Shown: piece after piece, positions 5,395 through 12,648 of the stretch
How the letters are laid out: every line of letters begins with the position of its first letter
Position numbering within the stretch: position 1 is the stretch's first letter
Origin: an uncultured Ruminococcus sp.
GTDB taxonomy: Bacteria; Bacillota; Clostridia; Oscillospirales; Ruminococcaceae
Reading direction: 5' to 3'
Assembly: GCA_945876405.1 (NCBI GenBank)
Contig: CAMCOJ010000003.1
Location: 1-20,639, forward strand
DNA: 20,639 nt
The notes under the pieces: model-generated
Told to the model about the DNA's origin: nothing
Database searches by the model: none
The model's input: only the letters and a program-made list of their open reading frames with translations
Position numbers and translations under genes: made by a program

Positions 5395-5508
5395 TTAATT
5401 GTTTTCGATTGTATTTTCAATTTCCTTGTACTCCGGACATTCTAAGCAGTTATCAATATCCTTATGAGGACATTCTTTGTCAAAAAGACAGCAATATTTT
5501 TCTTCCAT
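5395..5508 (-). CDS. 37-residue Cys-rich mini-protein, unknown function
   Basis: The frame starts at ATG 5508 and ends at TAA 5395-5397: MEEKYCCLFDKECPHKDIDN, then CLECPEYKEIENTIENN. It has five cysteines (6, 7, 13, 21, 24) in a pattern that could hold a metal ion, and it is strongly acidic. The ribosome binding site GAGGTA overlaps the stop codon of the upstream tail gene, with only three bases between the two genes, so translational coupling is likely. Good start signals, a clean stop and non-random composition support a real gene. It is in the tail-fibre to lysis interval, where late phages often carry small accessory genes. I do not recognise a family. Confidence 0.65.
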   Translation of the reverse strand: MEEKYCCLFDKECPHKDIDNCLECPEYKEIENTIENN

Positions 5509-5511
5509 AGC

Positions 5512-6138
5512 TTACCTCGCTTTCAGTGCTTCGATATCATCTCTCAGTGACTTTCTGCTGTAGATATAAGGCATATACTTGTGCATAGCACCGCCTTCTT
5601 CAAGCATTACTTCGACCTTAAGGTTGTTACATTTATCCGTAGGTTCAACATAAATAGCAATAAGGTCATTTACCCATCCTGTACTTTTTGAGTATGTAAA
5701 AGTAACTGAAGCTGATTTTCCTACAGTTGAATCTTTTGCTGAACCTATAACAACGCTTCTAATTGTTCCTGATTCATTTACTGTGTTAGCAAAATACACA
5801 GATGCTACACCTGTACCAGACACAGCATTGATTGATAACGTGTATTTTTTACCCTCAACCAAATTTATCGTCTGTGTATTATACAGGAAAAACTGAGAAC
5901 GGTTAGTTGAATTACTCGATTTGTTAATGGTTATAAAGCCAAGACTATCATACGTAAATGTAGCATTCTCATTAACCACGCCTGAATTATTGTAGTATGG
6001 AAAAGGTATCATGTTGTCATTATTAGCATAAATAATTCCGTCAGCTATATCTCCACCACCGAAGTCAACATGCTTTGCGTTTACTACAGGAACACCCTCA
6101 GTAACAGGTACGAATTCGTCAAAAACCGGTGTACTCAT
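5512..6138 (-). CDS. Phage tail-associated protein, probable beta-sandwich
   Basis: The 208-residue protein opens with MSTPVFDEFVPVTEGVPVVN, containing a D-x-PVV-A-like N-terminal segment also found at the start of the tailspike gene at 9407. Such segments usually dock fibre proteins on the tail. Residues about 55-175 are rich in Thr, Ser, Asn and Val with alternating beta pattern (TINLVEGKKYTLSINAVSGT, and SASVTFTYSKSTGW), like a carbohydrate-binding-module jelly roll. A short helical tail (SRKSLRDDIEALKAR) could trimerise. An AGGAG site precedes ATG 6138. It follows the zinc-ribbon mini-gene by 12 bp in the late operon. A role in host-surface binding is inferred from position and composition; there is no catalytic motif. 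Confidence 0.7.
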   Translation of the reverse strand: MSTPVFDEFVPVTEGVPVVNAKHVDFGGGDIADGIIYANNDNMIPFPYYNNSGVVNENATFTYDSLGFITINKSSNSTNRSQFFLYNTQTINLVEGKKYTLSINAVSGTGVASVYFANTVNESGTIRSVVIGSAKDSTVGKSASVTFTYSKSTGWVNDLIAIYVEPTDKCNNLKVEVMLEEGGAMHKYMPYIYSRKSLRDDIEALKAR

Positions 6139-6150
6139 ATTATCACTCCT

Positions 6151-6312
6151 TTACTTCATTTTAACAGGTGTGTGACATACCGGACAGTATGCATGACCGT
6201 CCGGACATCTTGTAAGGCTTCTCATGTCAACTTTACTGTTCATTTCTGATTTCGGAAGTCTTAATGCATTTCCGCAAGTTTTACACTTGCCTTTTAAAAT
6301 CTTTTCTTTCAT
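6151..6312 (-). CDS. 53-residue zinc-ribbon-like mini-protein
   Basis: The protein starts at ATG 6312, sharing one base with the stop codon of the SGNH gene (TAATG overlap), and ends at 6151-6153. It has two CxxC pairs: CKTC at residues 10-13 and CPVC at 43-46, with further Cys36, His40 and His47 (RCPDGHAYCPVCH). Two knuckles about 30 residues apart are the classic zinc-ribbon spacing. Phages often carry such small proteins in late operons. The role is unknown; metal-stabilised assembly or nucleic-acid binding are both possible. Translational coupling to the upstream tail gene suggests it is made with the tail fibres. Confidence 0.75.
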   Translation of the reverse strand: MKEKILKGKCKTCGNALRLPKSEMNSKVDMRSLTRCPDGHAYCPVCHTPVKMK

Positions 6313-7808
6313 TATTTAAACACCGCCTTAAATCTATCAAGTAAATATCCTGCCATAAGTTTGTGGCCTGCTTCATTAATGTGAACCTTGTCCACACCTT
6401 CTTTTGCATAATACTTCAGTGCTGATATATCGTTATTTGAATCAAACGGCATTTCATAACCATCAATGTATGGAATACCACGTTTAATGCACTCTTCAAT
6501 AATTACACCGCTGAATTCATGAAGTCTTTTTCCAGCTGAATTTTTTACTTCTCCTCTGTAACGTTTTATAGGTGTCAGTACAAGTAATCTGTCTGAATGT
6601 TCCCAGGCATAATCGAGTGTATTTTGAACAGCTGTTCTGAATGCATCAATATCATATGCAGCCGCCCAGTCATTAGTCCCTGCAAATATCATGCAGTTTC
6701 CAAGTTCTCCGACAGATTTCATTATTGTTAAAATCTTATTTTTTCCGGTTTGCGGTTTAAGCTCCGCAATTCCTTCTATGCCATCTCCTGTATGGAACGA
6801 ACCTGTTAGCTCCTGAATATAGCCTGATCCACCTACACCCCAGTTTTTGCAATGGAATCCTGTGTATCTGCTGAGCCACATGTGATATGCTTCTGTTGTA
6901 TTGGTTCCGGCTGTGATACTGTCACCGAAGAAGTTTACTGTTTTTTCTTCGTAGTCATCGCCGTCCATGTTGTTCACTCTGTTTGCTATTGCTCTGTAAG
7001 CTGATGCAAACATGGACTTTGGAAAGTTTACTGTGATAGTGCGGTCATTTTCTGAATATACTGAACCATTAGCGAATGTGTTGATGTAGCAACGGTCATT
7101 CTGATTGCAGACTTTTCTATCTTCTTTGTATGGTTCAAATTCAATATCTTCATCTATTGGTTCGTCTAAATCTACAACATAACCCATAATAGTGTATCTA
7201 TAATCAACATATTTACTGCCGCCTTTTAATGTACCGTTCGACCATGCTCTTACAGATACAGAACTTGCTCCGTTATCTATATCCTCCTGAGTTATATTCA
7301 CTAAATTATACCTAACTTCACCAATTTCAGGGCTTACAGTTACTCCCGAATAAGATGACCTAATAGTATTTAATTCAAAATCCTCGACTAAGAGTTGATG
7401 ACCTGACATAACAGGTATTCCAGGTTCATCTTTTTTTTCATATATACCTGATATATGTTCAGTTCTGTACACGACAGTACATGGCTTGCTTACGCTAATT
7501 CGCAACTTTTTACTAAAAATTTGAGAATTTGTTGTTTTATAGCCATCTTCAAAATTGATGTATATTACACTTCCTTCTTCTACATAGCAATTCATTTTAT
7601 AAGGGCTTGTAACTTTAGCATTTACATCTTTTACATCTATAAGATTTTTTCCTACTGACTTAATCATATCCCCTTCAGTAGAACCAACAACCGCATAACC
7701 GTCAACGTTGTTTCTGAGGTCTACAACCTTACCTGTTACCGCCTGTGTATCATATGCGATACGTTTGATATCTTTTTTGAATTTGTAAAATCCCTGATTC
7801 GCTCTCAT
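6312..7808 (-). CDS. Tail protein with C-terminal SGNH/GDSL hydrolase domain
   Basis: The 498-residue protein has two parts. Residues 1-285 are a beta-rich, phage-structural N-terminal half with an N-terminal MRANQGFYKFKKDIKRIAYD segment. Residues about 289-498 form an SGNH hydrolase. Block I is NFFGDSITAG with nucleophile Ser297. Block II is GVGGSG (324-329). Block III is FAGTNDW with Asn379. Block V is VDKVHINEAGH with Asp473 and His476. The full catalytic set is present, so esterase or deacetylase activity is likely, probably removing acyl groups from cell-surface polysaccharide during adsorption. It lies between the tailspike and another tail gene, only 3 bp after the tailspike stop. A GGAGG site precedes ATG 7808. 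There is no signal peptide, as expected for a virion protein. Confidence 0.85.
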   Translation of the reverse strand: MRANQGFYKFKKDIKRIAYDTQAVTGKVVDLRNNVDGYAVVGSTEGDMIKSVGKNLIDVKDVNAKVTSPYKMNCYVEEGSVIYINFEDGYKTTNSQIFSKKLRISVSKPCTVVYRTEHISGIYEKKDEPGIPVMSGHQLLVEDFELNTIRSSYSGVTVSPEIGEVRYNLVNITQEDIDNGASSVSVRAWSNGTLKGGSKYVDYRYTIMGYVVDLDEPIDEDIEFEPYKEDRKVCNQNDRCYINTFANGSVYSENDRTITVNFPKSMFASAYRAIANRVNNMDGDDYEEKTVNFFGDSITAGTNTTEAYHMWLSRYTGFHCKNWGVGGSGYIQELTGSFHTGDGIEGIAELKPQTGKNKILTIMKSVGELGNCMIFAGTNDWAAAYDIDAFRTAVQNTLDYAWEHSDRLLVLTPIKRYRGEVKNSAGKRLHEFSGVIIEECIKRGIPYIDGYEMPFDSNNDISALKYYAKEGVDKVHINEAGHKLMAGYLLDRFKAVFK

Positions 7809-7811
7809 TTT

Positions 7812-9407
7812 TTAAGCCTCCTTAAATCTTACAAAATTAGCTGTGAAGTAAACTTCATCATCATCTTCCATGTTTGCGTAATCGCCATACATCTGAACCG
7901 CTCCTGTGGTTCTCAGGCTGACTGTAAGTCCGTCCTGAAAATGAACGTCACAGCCTTTTTTCGGCTTGAACGGAAGCGTAAAAGGAATGTCTCCCACTTC
8001 CTTGCCGCTATGTGTAAACATTGCTGTAATCTGTACATCGTTGTTTGTGATTAGGCATCTGTTATTTACAATCTGGTCACCGCCTGTAAGGGTATATCCT
8101 TCGTTCACACATTCAGAAAGAGGAATTTCTACCGGTTCATCCGTATAGATGTTTGTGATATTTGCTTTAAATTCATCATTAACAAACTTGTTGAATTTAT
8201 TACCCATGATTGTACATGCTGAAATGAAATCAAAATGGAAATCTGATACGCCAACTACGACAAAGTGATTTCCGTTAAATATTCCACTTCCGAAATATTT
8301 TGTATTCGAATTTCCTATCCAAATCCCGTACTTGCCGCCTGTAAATGTGTTATTAGATATAACAGTGTTTGTAACATGACCCGTGTTGCAGTTCAATCTG
8401 ATGCCACAGTTTGTATCACCGCCATGATGAGCATGGTTAGGGTCATAGTCAAACGAAGTAATATTATTACCTGTAACTATACATCTGTCGCACTGGTCAA
8501 TACCAATATTTCCGCAGCCACCTCTCGCAGTCTGAAGATTGTTATTGATAATTGAAGTCTGATAGCAGCCATTGTCTACAGTAATATTTTCATAGCCGTT
8601 GTTTCTAAAAAGGTTTCCGCTGACTCTTGCTGATACTCTTGACATGCAAAGTCCGATTCTACCACAGTTAAAAATCTTACAGTTCTGAACTATGATAAAC
8701 GGTCTTATTGTAGTCATAGTAGGAGTACCACCATGAAGCTGTATTCCATTACCACTTACACCATCAACATCAACTCCTTCGATAATGACATCAACATTTC
8801 CTATGCCGGAAGGAATTTCATGTGTAACTCCGATACCCGTAGTTACAACTGTGCTTGTCGAACGGATGTGAATATCTCTGATACGGATATGGTCTTTTAC
8901 GTTATCGGCCGTAGAACCACATCTAAGAACAGCGCCCGTTGTTTTTAAATCTCCGTAAAGTGTACCGTTTCCGAATACTGTAGTATTTGATTTCACAATA
9001 TTAATCGGAGTAGTAACTTTGTATATGTTGTGAAGATACACTGTACCGCCCTGGTTAATTGCCTGCTGAACTGCCGCTGTATCATTAGCCTCGCCATCTC
9101 CAACTGCGCCAAACATTTCCGGAGTTATAAGGTTTAAAAATCTTTTATCAACAGCGTTTTCGATCGCAGCATCGACTTCCGACTTGTTTGCTTTACCTGC
9201 AAGTGCAGCGTCCACTTCTGACTTGTTCGCCTTACTTGCAAGTGCAGTGTCCACTTCTGACTTGTTCGCCTTTTTTGCAACCTCGGCAGCAGCTTCTGAA
9301 AGTGCAACGTCAAGTCTTTTCCCTCCGGTAACGCTGACATTTGGTGCATCAACTACCGGAAAATCGCCGGCCGGTTTAATTTCTGCTATAACTCTTAAAT
9401 TTGCCAT
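7812..9407 (-). CDS. Tailspike: right-handed beta-helix (pectate-lyase-like) protein
   Basis: The 531-residue protein starts with a short docking segment (residues 1-40, with FPVVDAPNVSVTGGKRLDVA). Three perfect-register 13-residue repeats follow (46-84), and then MFGAVGDGEANDTAAVQQAI (95-114), the signature opening of phage pectate-lyase-like tailspikes. Residues about 115-430 show repeated beta-helix rungs rich in Asn, Ile, Val and Gly. A C-terminal beta domain (about 430-531) ends in DYANMEDDDEVYFTANFVRF. Such trimeric spikes bind and often cut capsular or wall polysaccharide. I cannot assign catalytic residues or the sugar. AGGAGG lies at good spacing before ATG 9407. It forms a receptor-binding cluster with the two genes downstream. 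Confidence 0.85.
   Translation of the reverse strand: MANLRVIAEIKPAGDFPVVDAPNVSVTGGKRLDVALSEAAAEVAKKANKSEVDTALASKANKSEVDAALAGKANKSEVDAAIENAVDKRFLNLITPEMFGAVGDGEANDTAAVQQAINQGGTVYLHNIYKVTTPINIVKSNTTVFGNGTLYGDLKTTGAVLRCGSTADNVKDHIRIRDIHIRSTSTVVTTGIGVTHEIPSGIGNVDVIIEGVDVDGVSGNGIQLHGGTPTMTTIRPFIIVQNCKIFNCGRIGLCMSRVSARVSGNLFRNNGYENITVDNGCYQTSIINNNLQTARGGCGNIGIDQCDRCIVTGNNITSFDYDPNHAHHGGDTNCGIRLNCNTGHVTNTVISNNTFTGGKYGIWIGNSNTKYFGSGIFNGNHFVVVGVSDFHFDFISACTIMGNKFNKFVNDEFKANITNIYTDEPVEIPLSECVNEGYTLTGGDQIVNNRCLITNNDVQITAMFTHSGKEVGDIPFTLPFKPKKGCDVHFQDGLTVSLRTTGAVQMYGDYANMEDDDEVYFTANFVRFKEA
9156..9272 (-). repeat. Three in-frame 39-bp repeats in the tailspike neck
   Basis: The tailspike gene encodes KANKSEVDTALAS, KANKSEVDAALAG and KANKSEVDAAIEN in tandem (residues 46-84). 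The copies are nearly identical at DNA level, most closely in the first two. The repeat should form a helical or coiled neck between the tail-docking segment and the beta helix. Its copy number may vary by slippage or recombination. Confidence 0.85.
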
Positions 9408-9409
9408 TT

Positions 9410-10288
9410 TTATACCTCCTTAGTCACCTGCACTTCTATTTCTTCAGTTAGTATGTTTGATGATCTGTATACAGTATACTCTTCAGCGAACCCTTGCGCA
9501 TTTGTATAAAGAACGGTCACAGGATCCTCAAAACCGCCATAGAATTTTACTTTTCCGAGACGCTTTGGATAAGCATAGTAAATATATGCTCCCGCTCCCG
9601 TATCAACAGAAATAGTGCGTGATATTTCTTCGCTTAATACTTTCGTAGCAAGTCCTGCAAGCATGTCTGATGATGGTGCTGTGTCAGATGATGAACCATA
9701 AACTATGTTGTTCATAAAGTCAATTTTAGCTGTAGCTGTATCAGTGTTACCGTTTTTGTCTGTTGCAATTAAAGTAAATGTTCTACTGCTGTTTACTCTG
9801 TTTGCTGTGTAGCTTGTACCGGACACTGCAGTACCGTTCACAGTAATCGATGTAGCCTGTGTGTTAAACGCCCAGGTTAGCTTCACATCAATCTCAGAGC
9901 CTGCGAGAGCAACAACCGGCGATGCTTTGAAGCTTGTAATTTTAATCTCAGGTCCTGCCGATTCAAGTTTCTTAACACGTTCATCAATAGCTGATATATT
10001 TTTGCTTATATCTGATATAGTGTTATGCAACGCTGTTATCTCCTTAAATATCTGAGATATATCAGATGCGTGTTTTTCTGCGAGAATTTTGAGATTGGCA
10101 TCTGTTTCTGTCTGTGACTTAGCCATACTGTCAAGAGCAGACGCTACTTTTTTCATATCCTCAGCATACTGCTCTGTAGTAACTGAATCTGATTCATACT
10201 TTCTGCCATTTATGATAGTCCCGAGAATTGCTGTCGCATCGTTGCAACTGCAATCATAACTGCAATCATGGCTGAACCAGTTTCTCAT
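9410..10288 (-). CDS. Phage tail protein with coiled coil and Ig-like domain
   Basis: I place the start at ATG 10288, the fourth codon of the longest frame, because AAAGGAGG directly abuts the two earlier ATGs and is correctly spaced only for this one. The product is 292 residues. Its N-terminus has an unusual cysteine group (HDCSYDCSC). A coiled coil covers about residues 40-108 (SDISQIFKEITALHNTISDI). An Ig-like/Big domain at about 112-192 contains ALAGSEIDVKLTWAF and TFTLIATDKNGNTDTATAKI. A C-terminal beta domain of unknown type follows. The layout suggests a trimeric baseplate or fibre connector. It overlaps the upstream BppU-like gene by 23 bp and precedes the tailspike by two bases, so these are co-translated. 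Confidence 0.75.
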   Translation of the reverse strand: MRNWFSHDCSYDCSCNDATAILGTIINGRKYESDSVTTEQYAEDMKKVASALDSMAKSQTETDANLKILAEKHASDISQIFKEITALHNTISDISKNISAIDERVKKLESAGPEIKITSFKASPVVALAGSEIDVKLTWAFNTQATSITVNGTAVSGTSYTANRVNSSRTFTLIATDKNGNTDTATAKIDFMNNIVYGSSSDTAPSSDMLAGLATKVLSEEISRTISVDTGAGAYIYYAYPKRLGKVKFYGGFEDPVTVLYTNAQGFAEEYTVYRSSNILTEEIEVQVTKEV

Positions 10289-10610
10289 AAGCATCATCCT
10301 CCTTTATTTTAAAAATATAGTCATCACAGATGGTATGTTTCTCTACGCCTGTTTCAAGTATTACATCGTATGTATACTCTGATTCAGGAAGATCTGTTGG
10401 GAACTTAAGACTGATTTCTTTGTCGTTCCCCGGCTGAACCGTTTGTGTGAAAGTCTTTACTATTTTGTTTGATTTGTTTTTAATGTTGACTGTGATTACG
10501 TCACCGCCGCAAGGTATGTACTCATACCATCCGTCGAGCTGTTTGACTCTGATCAGGAGCGGGACAATACATGTGTCATATCTCTCAACTGTAATTTTGT
10601 GAGGCTTCAT
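10266..10610 (-). CDS. Small baseplate/tail protein, BppU N-terminal-domain-like
   Basis: The 114-residue protein is all-beta (KITVERYDTCIVPLLIRVKQ, then DVITVNIKNKSNKIVKTFTQ). A conserved-looking pattern of LPESEYTYDVILET precedes a final edge strand DDYIFKIKED. This resembles the Ig-like N-terminal domain of lactococcal-phage upper baseplate proteins, which ties receptor-binding modules to the tail tip. The call is by fold impression and position, not by a catalytic motif. Its ATG overlaps the stop codon of the hub gene (TAATG). The AGGAGG ribosome binding site lies inside the end of that gene, so expression is coupled. Confidence 0.6.
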   Translation of the reverse strand: MKPHKITVERYDTCIVPLLIRVKQLDGWYEYIPCGGDVITVNIKNKSNKIVKTFTQTVQPGNDKEISLKFPTDLPESEYTYDVILETGVEKHTICDDYIFKIKEDDAYEKLVQP

Positions 10611-12292
10611 TAATTTTCCTCCTCATAAGTAAAGAAATTGCTAAGTGTTGCAACAGCCTGTTCAAGTGCAGTCAGTCTGTCATTAACGTTGCTGAGCTCG
10701 CCACTGCTGTCTCTGATAAGCAGTGTACCGTCAATCTGCACGTCACCATTCACAGCAATGTTGCCGCCAAACCAAAACTTGTGGTAGTCATACGGCTTGA
10801 ACTTGAACATTTCAGATGAACCGCCGTTCTCGTCGATTCCGAATCCAATCCAGCAATTGCGGAGACACGATATCATGAGTCCATCATGGCCTCCGTCGTT
10901 CATTGCGTAAAGACCGGATATTTTTGTAGACTGTTCGCTCTCTGAATGCGGTCTTGTGTAGTATGTAAGCTCGGCTTTTTCCATCATCAGAAATGAATTC
11001 GGACTTATAGTTTCGATGCCTACCCCCGATATTTTGTTGCCTGCAATTCTATCTGCTACTATATGACCGTCCGCCGTCAGAGCTACGTCATCAAACGGAC
11101 CGTTATATCCATTGTGGCTGTGTCCAAGACCGTTTTTATTGAATCTCCACACATTAACTGCATCTTCTGCATTTGGCTGATCCATAATCAGCAGCTCTGC
11201 AGTTTTACCGTCATCACCGAAATTTATTCGCAGGTATCCTCCCGTAGCACCGGTAATGGTTTCAGTTACATGTTTGATTTCCTTCTGAAGACCTGTAAAC
11301 TTTGTGTGGTCTTTAAATTTTCTTGCTGATATAGACTTCATCACGCTATCAGGAACGCCGTATGAGGAGAGCTTACAGCTTATGCCACCATCATAATGAA
11401 ATGATATGGACATTACAGGTACGCTGAGCTCTGAACCCGACGAAGTGATTTTGATAATATCGCCCGATTCAACAAGATAGTTACCGAGCGGTATATCAGC
11501 ATCAAGTCTGCGATACGTGAAGTCTTTGACAGTATTGTATATAATCTCAAGCTGTTCATGTGTCATAAGCGGATTATTAAACACAATACCATCTGAGCCG
11601 TTTCCGTACTGTATGTTATCATCGCCTGTGGAACATATGACCTTCTGTATTACTATGTTCCGCTCGTCAGCATACGGAACGTTGGCTATGTGGTCGTCCG
11701 CCGTATAGTCGCAGGTAGTAAACCATTTAAAAATCAGTTTACCGTCACAGTCGATGTATGCATTCTTTCCTTGACACCCGGCTATGTAACCGAGTGCATC
11801 TCTGAGTGTGTATCCACTCAGCACATCATCGTTGATTGTCGGATTGTAAGCTATTGCAGGCGCTGTCAATCCGCACTTGCTACAGATCTCACCCAGTACA
11901 TCAGACATTTGTGCAGGATATGAAAGCTGCGACTGGTATTCCTGTAAAGTGTTAGCATACATTCTGTCGTATGCTGTAAACGATGTGAATCCCATTCTGT
12001 TCTCCAGATTTTCCGGAAGAACTTTGAATATCCCGATTTGTGTCCACGTTCCGTCAGATGTTCCAAAGAACAACGTGAGCTCACGTCCGGATATGCTGAA
12101 TGATGGCGTTACGCACTTTACATTTATACTTGATGAAACAGTAGTTCCGAATGAAATACTATTTCCGTGATCTGTGCTGTAGTCCAAAGACTGAACCGAA
12201 GTAATTTCTCCGGCTGAACACGTCAGCTTGACTTTAATCTGCCGCATACTGTTGTTGAGATAGTCCATGAGTTCCTGTTTATGTTTCCTCAT
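10610..12292 (-). CDS. Tail hub / tail-associated fibre protein
   Basis: I prefer ATG 12292 (MRKHKQELMDYLNNSMRQIK) over the longer frame from 12316, because AGAGGT lies at workable spacing before it and nothing suitable precedes the other. The product is 560 residues. Residues about 1-330 look like a siphovirus tail-hub (gp27/Tal-like) scaffold of beta domains (GISISFG, LTLFFGTSDGTWTQIGIFKV, and LRDALGYIAGCQGKNAYIDC). The C-terminal third is fibre-like, with ADRIAGNKISG, a beta region, and a closing coiled coil VNDRLTALEQAVATLSNFF. No peptidase domain is evident. The position after the tape measure and distal-tail genes is canonical for the hub. It should sit at the tail tip and anchor the receptor-binding proteins encoded next. 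Confidence 0.78.
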   Translation of the reverse strand: MRKHKQELMDYLNNSMRQIKVKLTCSAGEITSVQSLDYSTDHGNSISFGTTVSSSINVKCVTPSFSISGRELTLFFGTSDGTWTQIGIFKVLPENLENRMGFTSFTAYDRMYANTLQEYQSQLSYPAQMSDVLGEICSKCGLTAPAIAYNPTINDDVLSGYTLRDALGYIAGCQGKNAYIDCDGKLIFKWFTTCDYTADDHIANVPYADERNIVIQKVICSTGDDNIQYGNGSDGIVFNNPLMTHEQLEIIYNTVKDFTYRRLDADIPLGNYLVESGDIIKITSSGSELSVPVMSISFHYDGGISCKLSSYGVPDSVMKSISARKFKDHTKFTGLQKEIKHVTETITGATGGYLRINFGDDGKTAELLIMDQPNAEDAVNVWRFNKNGLGHSHNGYNGPFDDVALTADGHIVADRIAGNKISGVGIETISPNSFLMMEKAELTYYTRPHSESEQSTKISGLYAMNDGGHDGLMISCLRNCWIGFGIDENGGSSEMFKFKPYDYHKFWFGGNIAVNGDVQIDGTLLIRDSSGELSNVNDRLTALEQAVATLSNFFTYEEEN

Positions 12293-12299
12293 ATTTCCA

Positions 12300-12644
12300 C
12301 TACCTCTCTGTCGCATTGCATGAGAACCCTGACATGATATACTCCACGGTCAGATTATAAAACTCACCGCTCAGGTCACCCCAGTAAAATTCTCCCTGTT
12401 CTTCTTTATTTTCTTCGTTGATATATTTTATCTGCACAAACGGCTTTCGTGTAGCAGCAAGTATTTTCTGTGCATCTTCTTTTGTACATGGTCCCCATGT
12501 AATATTTAATTTGCGTTTTACCGCTATCAGATCTCCAACGAAATAACCGGAATCAAGTCTTCCTGTGTTAGCAGACCAAATTTTATTATGTTCCGGTGTA
12601 AGAGACTGTGGTTCAGGAAGTGTGACATTGTCAACTATTAACAT
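12300..12644 (-). CDS. Small distal-tail protein (Dit-position)
   Basis: The 114-residue protein (MLIVDNVTLPEPQSLTPEHN) has a beta-rich core with GDLIAVKRKLNITWGPC and an EFYWGDLSGEFYNLTVEYIM segment. This matches small tail proteins that follow the tape measure gene in Clostridia prophages. It is shorter than classic Dit proteins, so it may be only the N-terminal hub domain that rings the tail end. GGGAGG precedes ATG 12644, and four bases separate it from the tape measure stop codon. The function is assigned mainly from gene order. Confidence 0.6.
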   Translation of the reverse strand: MLIVDNVTLPEPQSLTPEHNKIWSANTGRLDSGYFVGDLIAVKRKLNITWGPCTKEDAQKILAATRKPFVQIKYINEENKEEQGEFYWGDLSGEFYNLTVEYIMSGFSCNATER

Positions 12645-12648
12645 ATCA

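Noticed and set aside
9156..9272. Tandem repeats as a CRISPR array
   Set aside because: They are contiguous, in-frame coding repeats without spacers, and no cas genes are present.
9134..9352. Alternative-frame ORF over the tailspike neck
   Set aside because: Its repeats simply reflect the 39-bp coding repeats read in the wrong frame.
7812..9407. Diversity-generating retroelement target in the tailspike
   Set aside because: No reverse transcriptase, template repeat or adenine-biased variable region is visible in the window.
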